From Bacteroidota bacterium (GTDB lineage: Bacteria; Bacteroidota; Bacteroidia; Bacteroidales; WCHB1-69): DNA of 7,057 nucleotides. Positions within the stretch are counted from its first letter, which is position 1. Every line of letters begins with the position of its first letter. Below are positions 1-5,360 of this stretch, one piece after another. The translations under genes and the position numbers were made by a program. The notes under the pieces were generated by a model, which ran no database searches, was not told the origin of the DNA, and worked only from the letters and a program-made list of their open reading frames with translations. The DNA is taken from NCBI GenBank assembly GCA_023459435.1, contig JAEWUL010000125.1, positions 1 to 7,057 on the forward strand. Reading direction: 5' to 3'.

Positions 1-1063
1 CATTCATGGAGATCAGATTACACCTGCCATGAGACATATTCAGGCCAAATCTATTGAAGCAAATCTTCGTCTGGTGCATTGTCCTGTTCGTCATCTTGGT
101 ACTGAAAAAGCACAACAACTCTATACGAATCTCTTTGATGATATTTCATCAAAAGGGGTTAAAGTGCTTTTCAGAACTCCAGTTACTGATTTTATCTTCG
201 AAGAAGATACCGTTAAAGGTGTTTATGTAAATGAAACCACCTACTTTGCTCACAAAGTAGTCGTTACAGTTGGCAGAGAGGGCTCCGACTGGTTGCTTCA
301 GAAGTGTGAAAAACATAAGATATCCACACAGGTAGGGGTTGTGGATATTGGTGTACGTGTTGAGTGTAGAAATGAGATCATGCAAGAGATCAATCAGAAT
401 TTCTACGAGGCAAAATTGGTACATTATACGAAGACATTTGACGACAAAGTGCGTACTTTCTGTTCCAATCCGGGTGGATTCGTCTCCTCTGAGTATTACG
501 AAAACAACCTTGCTGTTGTAAATGGGCACAGTTATAAAGATTTAAAAAGTGAGAACACTAATTTTGCATTATTGGTATCTCAAGAGTTTACGGAGCCTTT
601 CAAATCTCCTATTCAGTTCGGCAAACATGTAGCCGGAATGGCAAACATGCTTACAGAGAACAAGATTTTAGTACAACGGTTTGGGGATCTGATACGTGGA
701 AGAAGAACGACACCAAGCAGACTTTACCGCAACAATATTATCCCTACGCTTAAGGATGCTGTACCCGGTGATTTGGGACTTGTACTCCCCTACCGGATCA
801 TGACTGACATCATCGAAATGATTAATGCATTAGACAAAGTGAGTCCGGGTTTAGCCAGCGATGAAACTTTACTCTATGGAATCGAAGTGAAGTTTTATTC
901 CAATAAAATAAAAGTTACCCCTCAATTCCAAACTCAAACCATCAAAAATCTTTATGTTGGGGGTGATGGAGCAGGGATCACCAGAGGTTTGATGCAGGCA
1001 TCTGTAAATGGAGTTCTTTTGGCTCAAAATCTTGCTAAAGAAATAAATAACAACATCTTATAA
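1..1063 (+). CDS. FAD-dependent dehydrogenase (COG2509-like), C-terminal part, 5' end outside window
   Basis: This is the C-terminal 353 codons of a probable flavoprotein oxidoreductase. The frame is open from base 2 (first codons read IHGDQITPAM), so the ATG at 29 is internal and the true start lies to the left. The end carries a flavin-binding signature near bases 956-1012, GGDGAGITRGLMQASVNG, which in this family closes the FAD site. A VVVTVGREGSDWLL segment (about bases 256-297) matches the family's second dinucleotide-fold strand, and GVRVECRNEI follows at about 349-378. Family members are usually near 500 residues, so roughly the first 150, including the GxGxxG FAD motif, are missing here. 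I see no membrane segment or signal peptide in the visible part, so a soluble cytoplasmic enzyme is likely. The substrate is unknown. The next gene starts 31 bases downstream on the same strand, so co-transcription is possible, though no functional link is obvious. Confidence 0.85.
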   Translation, partial: IHGDQITPAMRHIQAKSIEANLRLVHCPVRHLGTEKAQQLYTNLFDDISSKGVKVLFRTPVTDFIFEEDTVKGVYVNETTYFAHKVVVTVGREGSDWLLQKCEKHKISTQVGVVDIGVRVECRNEIMQEINQNFYEAKLVHYTKTFDDKVRTFCSNPGGFVSSEYYENNLAVVNGHSYKDLKSENTNFALLVSQEFTEPFKSPIQFGKHVAGMANMLTENKILVQRFGDLIRGRRTTPSRLYRNNIIPTLKDAVPGDLGLVLPYRIMTDIIEMINALDKVSPGLASDETLLYGIEVKFYSNKIKVTPQFQTQTIKNLYVGGDGAGITRGLMQASVNGVLLAQNLAKEINNNIL

Positions 1064-1094
1064 CAAATTATTTATTAACTAAATCTAAAAAATT

Positions 1095-1793
1095 ATGAAA
1101 AAATGGTTCTTTTTAATTGTTTTGATTGCATTTTTAGGCGTTTTAAATGCTCAAAACCTTCAATTACATTACGACTTTGGGAAAGGGAGACAATATCTCA
1201 CTTCCACCGTTGAGATGTTCAAACCAGACAAACATGGAAGCACATTCTTCTTTGTGGATATGGATTATGATCTATCTAATGCAAAAGTGAAACTAGCATA
1301 TTGGGAAATTGCCAGAGACTTAAAATTTTGGAAAGGGCCTGTTGCATTTCATACAGAATATAACGGAGGTTTTGGACAAACAGACCTTGGATTTGCATAC
1401 CAGATACACAGTAGTTTTATAAATGGGGCAACATACTCGTACAACAATGGAGATTATACAAAAGGGATCACCTTTATGGCAGCTCATAAATATATCACAG
1501 GTAAAAAAGAGCACTCCTTTCAGTTGACAGCAGTTTGGTATATGAAATTCTTTAAAAACAAACTGGTATTTTCTGGCTTTGCTGATTTCTGGAAAGAGAA
1601 AAACGATTACTTTATGAATGCGGTTCCTGGTACTGAAACCCAATATGTTTTCTTAACTGAGCCTCAGTTATGGTATCATGTTACGCCAAAGTTTGCGGTA
1701 GGTACTGAATTTGAAATAGCTTCCAATTTTGCTTCATACAAAGGGTTTAAAGTGTGCCCAACCATTGGATTAAAATATGTTTTTAACGAATAA
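1095..1793 (+). CDS. DUF5020-like / Tsx-like outer-membrane beta-barrel protein, 232 aa
   Basis: This is an exported protein that probably forms a small outer-membrane barrel. Residues 1-19 are a clear signal peptide: two lysines, a hydrophobic stretch, then LNA before Q20 as the likely cleavage site. The mature part is rich in alternating aromatic and polar residues, as in amphipathic beta strands (for example around residues 60-90 and 140-165), and it ends in GLKYVFNE, close to the aromatic C-terminus usual for barrel proteins. The overall pattern resembles the Bacteroidota DUF5020 family, which I associate with nucleoside-specific Tsx-type channels. That assignment is from memory of the family and was not searched. 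The purine permease gene starts 11 bases downstream, which supports a role in passing nucleosides or nucleobases across the outer membrane. The ATG at 1095 is chosen because the signal peptide starts exactly there. No Shine-Dalgarno site is visible, only an A/T-rich leader. Confidence 0.75.
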   Translation: MKKWFFLIVLIAFLGVLNAQNLQLHYDFGKGRQYLTSTVEMFKPDKHGSTFFFVDMDYDLSNAKVKLAYWEIARDLKFWKGPVAFHTEYNGGFGQTDLGFAYQIHSSFINGATYSYNNGDYTKGITFMAAHKYITGKKEHSFQLTAVWYMKFFKNKLVFSGFADFWKEKNDYFMNAVPGTETQYVFLTEPQLWYHVTPKFAVGTEFEIASNFASYKGFKVCPTIGLKYVFNE

Positions 1794-1804
1794 ATCAGAA
1801 ACTT

Positions 1805-3097
1805 ATGTTTGAAAAATTTTTTAAATTAAAAGAGAATAACACCTCTATTAAAACCGAAGTTATTGCCGGGATCACTACTTTTATGACCATGGCATATATT
1901 CTGGCTGTAAACCCTGACATTTTAAGTGCCACAGGTATGGACAAACATGCATTGTTTACCAGTACAGCTCTTTCTGCCATTATTGCTACTCTGGTAATGG
2001 CATTGGTTGCCAAATTACCTTTTGCGTTAGCTCCCGGAATGGGATTAAATGCTTTTTTTGCATTCACCATTGTTCTTGGGATGGGTCATTCATGGCAATT
2101 TGCTTTAACAGCCGTCCTCATTGAAGGGATCATATTCATTTTACTCACAGCTTTCAACATACGTGAAATGATCGTCAACGCTATACCTATGTCGTTGAAA
2201 CATGCTATCTCGGCGGGTATTGGTCTATTTATTGCTTTAATTGGTCTCAAAAATGCGGGTATTGTAGTGACAAATCCAGCCACATTGGTTTCTTTAGGAG
2301 ATATGGGATCCCCACAAGTACTACTTGCACTGGGTGGTATTGCTTTGTGTGGTATCTTATTGATTTTAAAAGTAAAAGGAGCCTTGTTGATTGGCATTTT
2401 CACTGTGACCATAGCGGGATTATTTGTTGACGTAACCCATTATGCAGGTGGCAGTCCGTTAAGTTTACCTCCTTCCATTAAGCCTATTTTCATGCAATTT
2501 GAATTTCACAATATCATCACCATGGATATGTTAATTGCAGTCTTTACCTTATTATTTGTAGATATGTTTGATACAGTAGGCACCTTGGTTGGTGTTTCCA
2601 GCAAAGCGAACATGCTGGATGAAAAAGGGAGAGTTCCAAGAGTAAAACAAGCTCTTTTTGCAGATGCTATTGGTACAACCGCAGGTGCAATGTTAGGAAC
2701 AAGTACAGTGACCACATACGTTGAAAGTGCTGCAGGTGTTGCAGAAGGGGGCCGAACTGGGCTTACCTCTTTAACCGCTGCAGGAATGTTCTTTATTGCA
2801 CTCTTTTTTGCACCTCTATTTACGATGGTTCCTGCTACTGCAACAACACCCGCGTTGGTTTTGGTTGGTTTCTTTATGATGTCACCATTACTGAAAGTAG
2901 ACTTTGATGATTTCAGTGAAGCGATTCCTGCCTTTATTGCCATTATCATGATGCCACTCACTTTCAGTATCGCGGAAGGAATTGTATTTGGGATGTTATC
3001 TTATATCTTACTAAAGGTATTAACCGGAAAACATAAAGATGTAACACCCGTGATGTACATTTTAGGTGTTCTTTTTATTTTAAAATTCTTTATCTAA
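1805..3097 (+). CDS. NCS2 family purine permease (AzgA/PbuG-like, hypoxanthine/guanine type)
   Basis: This is an inner-membrane nucleobase:proton symporter of 430 residues, the normal length for the AzgA-like branch (COG2252) of the NCS2 family. Family landmarks are in order: EVIAGITTFMTMAYILAVNP at residues 18-37 (TM1), APGMGLNAFFAF at 76-87 (TM3), FVDMFDTVGTL at about 251-261 with D253 and D256 (the TM8 substrate/proton region), and GTSTVTTYVESAAG ending at 311 with E307 (TM10). Most of the chain is hydrophobic, consistent with 12-14 helices. Characterised relatives carry hypoxanthine, guanine or adenine; the exact base cannot be read from sequence. The start follows the upstream barrel gene by 11 bases, so the two are probably one transcript. 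The gene ends in tandem TAA TAA stops (3095-3100). No truncation or missing key residue is seen. Confidence 0.93.
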   Translation: MFEKFFKLKENNTSIKTEVIAGITTFMTMAYILAVNPDILSATGMDKHALFTSTALSAIIATLVMALVAKLPFALAPGMGLNAFFAFTIVLGMGHSWQFALTAVLIEGIIFILLTAFNIREMIVNAIPMSLKHAISAGIGLFIALIGLKNAGIVVTNPATLVSLGDMGSPQVLLALGGIALCGILLILKVKGALLIGIFTVTIAGLFVDVTHYAGGSPLSLPPSIKPIFMQFEFHNIITMDMLIAVFTLLFVDMFDTVGTLVGVSSKANMLDEKGRVPRVKQALFADAIGTTAGAMLGTSTVTTYVESAAGVAEGGRTGLTSLTAAGMFFIALFFAPLFTMVPATATTPALVLVGFFMMSPLLKVDFDDFSEAIPAFIAIIMMPLTFSIAEGIVFGMLSYILLKVLTGKHKDVTPVMYILGVLFILKFFI

Positions 3098-3121
3098 TAA
3101 AGATCACCCCAACATCCCACT

Positions 3122-3183
3122 GAAGAGGAGTTGCTGACTGTAGGCTAAGAATGGTTAGAGCCTGCAAATCGCATCTCCTCTTT
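3122..3183. terminator. Long imperfect hairpin between convergent genes; possible terminator
   Basis: The arm AAGAGGAGTTGC (3123-3134) pairs with GCATCTCCTCTT (3171-3182) with one T-T mismatch. Inside it, TGTAGGCT (3139-3146) pairs with AGCCTGCA (3159-3166) through one wobble, leaving a symmetric four-by-four internal loop and a 12-base apical loop. The structure begins 22 bases after the permease's tandem stops and covers the last codons of the minus-strand gene. That placement suits a terminator for the plus-strand transcript. No clean U-tract follows on either strand (only TCTCTTTG on plus), so the terminator call is an inference. Confidence 0.4.
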
Positions 3184-3534
3184 CTCTTTGCTGATGATCG
3201 TTCTACACACTTCAATTTGCTGTGAACAAGCATAATTCATCTTTTCCAGAAGTTCTACATAATAGGTTTCTTCAATAGCAAGACCATCAAGCATTGCATT
3301 TTGAATTTGTGATGACAAATATCGATCACTTCTATTGAGCAGGTGGGAATACAATTGTGATTCCTTAACCGTTCTTAAATGTTTTTTAGCATTTGCCAGT
3401 AAATAGCCGGTTCTGCAATGCACTCCCGATAAAAAAGAGATTCGTTCCAAACAATGATTGATCTCTAAAGGGATTGGTTGTTCCAGCGCTTTCTGATACT
3501 GATGTACTTCCTCTTTTATCTCTTCAATAGTCAT
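3145..3534 (-). CDS. Unrecognised small helical protein, 129 aa
   Basis: I cannot assign a function. The product is 129 residues, charged and leucine-rich, and looks all-helical and soluble, with no signal peptide or membrane segment. It has an N-terminal charged helix (residues 2-19, MTIEEIKEEVHQYQ), a proline break at 20-22, a second helix region at 24-65 containing RTGYLLANAKKHL, and a C-terminal helix with NYACSQQIEVCRTIISKEKEEM (100-121). Four cysteines (28, 40, 103, 110) are present but not in a zinc-ribbon arrangement. The C-terminal pattern faintly recalls small uncharacterised proteins of Bacteroidota prophages or integrative elements; this is an impression only. It is the only minus-strand gene in the window and sits between a convergent permease and a divergent DUF2007 gene, with its own promoter-like element upstream. 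Coding likelihood is good: the frame is open for 390 bases, opposes no other ORF, and has a perfect promoter element about 50 bases ahead of the ATG. Confidence 0.7.
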   Translation of the reverse strand: MTIEEIKEEVHQYQKALEQPIPLEINHCLERISFLSGVHCRTGYLLANAKKHLRTVKESQLYSHLLNRSDRYLSSQIQNAMLDGLAIEETYYVELLEKMNYACSQQIEVCRTIISKEKEEMRFAGSNHS

Positions 3535-3582
3535 GGCAGTAATGGTAGTTTAATGAGTTCCTGTTTTTAAAATTTCAAGCTA

Positions 3583-3590
3583 CAAATATA
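3583..3590 (-). promoter_or_regulatory. Bacteroidota -7 promoter element for the minus-strand gene
   Basis: Read on the minus strand, the sequence is TATATTTG, an exact match to the TAnnTTTG consensus of the primary Bacteroidota sigma factor. It lies 49-56 bases upstream of the ATG at 3534, giving an expected leader of about 40 bases. No good TTTG-like -33 element is seen at the usual distance, so the strength is uncertain. Confidence 0.5.
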
Positions 3591-3623
3591 TAAAAAAATC
3601 ACCATATTATTTTACTATATCGT

Positions 3624-3655
3624 ATTGCTTTTTTACCATTTTTTATGTATCTTTG
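3624..3655 (+). promoter_or_regulatory. Bacteroidota-type promoter for the DUF2007 gene
   Basis: TATCTTTG at 3648-3655 matches TAnnTTTG exactly, and ATTG at 3624-3627 sits 20 bases upstream as a three-of-four match to the -33 TTTG element. Transcription would start near 3660-3663, leaving a leader of about 57 bases before the ATG at 3719. This placement also argues against translation from the TTG at 3653, which lies inside the promoter. Confidence 0.6.
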
Positions 3656-3718
3656 CCTTTGAAACTGTTGTTGTACCAAAACATCTATCCGTTTCAATCT
3701 TTTTTAAAACAAAATATT

Positions 3719-3928
3719 ATGGAACCTGTAGTTTTAATCACATGTCCAGACCCCATTGAAGCCAATATTTTAAAAGGTGCTATTGAAAATGCGGGTATTG
3801 AATGTTTCCTTTCAGAAGCAAACCCTTCTGCGATTTTTCCCTCTACCATTGGTGACCTAGATGGGGCTGTTGCTATTTATGTTGATGAAAAAGATCTAGC
3901 AAAAGCACAACAAGTGATCCAGGTTTAA
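3719..3928 (+). CDS. DUF2007-type small protein (putative signal-transducing), 69 aa
   Basis: This is a short soluble protein with the pattern of the DUF2007 family: a first strand (VVLITCPDP, residues 4-12), a helix that begins EANILKGAIENAGIEC (14-29), a loop with FLSEANPSAIFP, and a second strand and helix reading AVAIYVDEKDLAKAQQVI. The family is ferredoxin-like or ACT-like in look and is annotated as putative signal transduction, but no biochemical role is established that I can cite. The length of 69 is typical. The frame can be extended back to a TTG at 3653, adding 22 residues, but that codon overlaps the predicted promoter and the added stretch (LLLYQNIYPFQSF) is not part of the family, so the ATG at 3719 is preferred. 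It is divergent from the minus-strand gene and 59 bases ahead of a candidate micro-ORF. Confidence 0.8.
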   Translation: MEPVVLITCPDPIEANILKGAIENAGIECFLSEANPSAIFPSTIGDLDGAVAIYVDEKDLAKAQQVIQV

Positions 3929-3987
3929 TACACTTTTACTGTAACATTTTTCATCTTATTTCAACTAACTTCATAAAACAAATAAAT

Positions 3988-4050
3988 ATGATTACAATTT
4001 CAGCAGTATTAGTAGGTATCGCAGCGACTATCGTCGTGGCTTCTAAGTGA
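3988..4050 (+). CDS. Candidate 20-residue hydrophobic microprotein
   Basis: A complete small ORF encodes MITISAVLVGIAATIVVASK. Apart from a terminal lysine and a few Ser/Thr it is entirely hydrophobic, and it would form a single membrane-spanning helix. The start is preceded by AAAACAAATAAAT, the A-rich context seen at Bacteroidota starts and similar to the leader of the M16 gene in this window. It occupies an otherwise empty stretch, 59 bases after the DUF2007 gene and 57 before the sigma-factor gene. It could be a regulatory or accessory membrane peptide, a type-I-toxin-like peptide, or chance. A 63-base ORF alone is weak evidence; the composition and start context raise it above background. 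Confidence 0.4.
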   Translation: MITISAVLVGIAATIVVASK

Positions 4051-4052
4051 TT

Positions 4053-4084
4053 TTTTAACATCCATGAGTAAAAAGATATGTTTA
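4053..4084 (+). promoter_or_regulatory. Weak promoter candidate for the sigma/anti-sigma operon
   Basis: TATGTTTA (4077-4084) matches TAnnTTTG at all fixed positions but the last, and TTTT (4053-4056) lies 20 bases upstream as a three-of-four -33 match. It would give a leader of about 16-19 bases before the ATG at 4108. ECF operons are often autoregulated from a different promoter type, so this is a tentative call. Confidence 0.25.
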
Positions 4085-4107
4085 TGTTGAGCGAATAGAC
4101 TCATTAG

Positions 4108-4617
4108 ATGGAAAAGGAGAAGCAATTTCTGAAACTTTTAGAAAAGCATAAAGGGATTTTATATAAAATATCCCGGATGTATGAAGACAACGAAGAAAAC
4201 CAAGAGGAACTTCGTCAGGAAATTGTGTACCATCTTTGGAGTTCTTATGATGACTTCCTCGGCAAAAGCAGTTTCTCTACCTGGATGTACCGGGTTGCGT
4301 TAAACACAGCATTGACACAATTCAAAAAAGAATCCAAAAAATCAAAAATTGAAGTCGCTTTAAATGAAGAAGCGTATCAGTTAAAAAGTGAGTTATCCAA
4401 TTATGAAGAAAAAGAGAATCAACTTCAACACTTTTACAAAGCAGTTCAAGAACTTAACAAAGTTGATAAAGCATTGATTTTTTTATATTTAGAAGGATTC
4501 TCTCACAGAGATATCGCAACTCAATTAGGGATTACCGAAGGTAATGCAAGGGTGAAATTAAACAGGATTAAAGACAAATTACAAGAAATTATTATTAGAA
4601 ATGGATATGAAAAGTGA
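4108..4617 (+). CDS. ECF-type RNA polymerase sigma factor, 169 aa
   Basis: This is a two-domain sigma-70 family factor of the extracytoplasmic-function type, which directs RNA polymerase to alternative promoters. Region 2 spans about residues 10-75 and contains EELRQEIVYHLWSSYDDF (33-50) and the diagnostic FSTWMYRVALNTALTQFKK (56-74). A charged linker follows (75-105). Region 4 spans about 110-160 with VDKALIFLYLEGFSHRDIA (119-137) and the helix-turn-helix TEGNARVKLNRIKDKL (143-158). The length is normal for ECF factors, and there is no extra C-terminal domain. The ATG at 4108 is the only plausible start; no ribosome-binding site is visible. The stop overlaps the start of a four-helix membrane protein by 17 bases, so translation is probably coupled and that protein is the likely regulator. 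The stimulus and regulon are unknown. Confidence 0.9.
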   Translation: MEKEKQFLKLLEKHKGILYKISRMYEDNEENQEELRQEIVYHLWSSYDDFLGKSSFSTWMYRVALNTALTQFKKESKKSKIEVALNEEAYQLKSELSNYEEKENQLQHFYKAVQELNKVDKALIFLYLEGFSHRDIATQLGITEGNARVKLNRIKDKLQEIIIRNGYEK

Positions 4618-5275
4618 CCAATTTAACTTTGACGATTTAAAAAAACAATGGAAAGAGCAGGAATCATCTGTGCCCATTCCGGAGGATTTGAATAAACTGA
4701 AAAAAGCACAAACACCTATTGATAAAATTCGAAAAAACATAAAAATTGAATTGTTTTTGATGGTTTTCAGTGTTTTTTTCCTGACAATTGTCCCCTTCAT
4801 TTCTCTCTATCAAATCAATGGGATATCAGAATTAGTCTATTTTATAGTGCTTTTTTTATTGATTATCAGTGCGATACCCTACTATAGAAGTTTTTACAGT
4901 TATTATAAAAACACCAAACACAAAACATTTAACTCATACCGTTCTATATCTGCTATTTACTATGAATTAAAAAACACCATCCGGTTGTATAAAACTATCA
5001 ATTATCTGCTTATTCCTTACGGGTTTATCTTATTTTTTATCGTTCTTTCAAAAGGAAAATCGGAGAAGATTTTTGAATTCATCATGAATCTTCCGGACAG
5101 CTTTACTCCTGAAAATTATGGTTATTTTGCCGCATTGGCACTTGTGATCCTTTTTACCATTTTAGCCATTATCTTTGTTGGGATCTGGGCATCTATCTTC
5201 TACGGAAAACATTTAAAAACCCTTGAGCATATTCTGGAACAATTTGACGATGAAGATCATGAAGAACAATCCTGA
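4601..5275 (+). CDS. Four-helix membrane protein, probable anti-sigma factor partner, 224 aa
   Basis: No named domain is recognised. The N-terminal 45 residues are charged and probably cytoplasmic. They include FDDLKKQWKEQ (residues 10-20), a motif I associate with Bacteroidota membrane proteins encoded next to ECF sigma factors. Four hydrophobic segments follow at about 49-70, 76-95, 132-150 and 175-201. A basic, tyrosine-rich loop lies at 96-131, and an acidic tail (EQFDDEDHEEQS) ends the chain. The 17-base overlap with the sigma gene (11 if the second ATG at 4607 is used) points to translational coupling and a stable stoichiometric pair. The inferred job is to hold the sigma factor at the membrane until a signal arrives. 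It lacks the HxxxCxxC zinc motif of ZAS anti-sigma factors and the FecR layout, so the mechanism is not one of the standard ones. Both ends sit inside the cell if the four helices are real. Confidence 0.65.
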   Translation: MDMKSDQFNFDDLKKQWKEQESSVPIPEDLNKLKKAQTPIDKIRKNIKIELFLMVFSVFFLTIVPFISLYQINGISELVYFIVLFLLIISAIPYYRSFYSYYKNTKHKTFNSYRSISAIYYELKNTIRLYKTINYLLIPYGFILFFIVLSKGKSEKIFEFIMNLPDSFTPENYGYFAALALVILFTILAIIFVGIWASIFYGKHLKTLEHILEQFDDEDHEEQS

Positions 5276-5307
5276 TCGTTTGTTCATTCAGTCTTAATTC
5301 ATTTCTT

Positions 5308-5321
5308 TTTAGAAATCTAAA
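5308..5321. promoter_or_regulatory. Short palindrome upstream of the M16 peptidase gene
   Basis: TTTAGA and TCTAAA form perfect six-base arms around an AA spacer, 39 bases before the M16 start, in the 85-base gap after the membrane-protein gene. It is the right size for a dimeric regulator's half-sites, but the region is AT-rich and a chance palindrome is possible. No clear TAnnTTTG promoter is seen in this gap. Confidence 0.2.
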
Positions 5322-5360
5322 TATTTAATCAATCAAATAATAACCATAATTTTAAAAACA

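Noticed and set aside
149..529. 126-codon minus-strand ORF inside the dehydrogenase gene
   Set aside because: It lies wholly antisense to a well-supported flavoprotein frame and its translation shows no recognisable domain; a shadow ORF.
2086..2961. Two long minus-strand ORFs (2086-2412 and 2506-2961) antisense to the permease
   Set aside because: They mirror the NCS2 coding frame, have low-complexity Ala/Pro/Lys/Ser-rich translations and no family pattern; shadows.
3653..3718. Extension of the DUF2007 gene to the TTG at 3653
   Set aside because: The TTG is part of the TATCTTTG promoter element and the added 22 residues do not belong to the family pattern; the ATG at 3719 is the better start.
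2250..3800. The 15-base string AAAATGCGGGTATTG occurs twice, at 2250-2264 and 3786-3800
   Set aside because: Both copies are in-frame codons for an N-A-G-I segment in unrelated proteins, and the flanks do not match; coincidence of codon use rather than a repeat element.
4064..4090. Eight-codon ORF (MSKKICLC) between the micro-ORF and the sigma gene
   Set aside because: It is too short, has no supporting start context or composition, and overlaps the candidate promoter.
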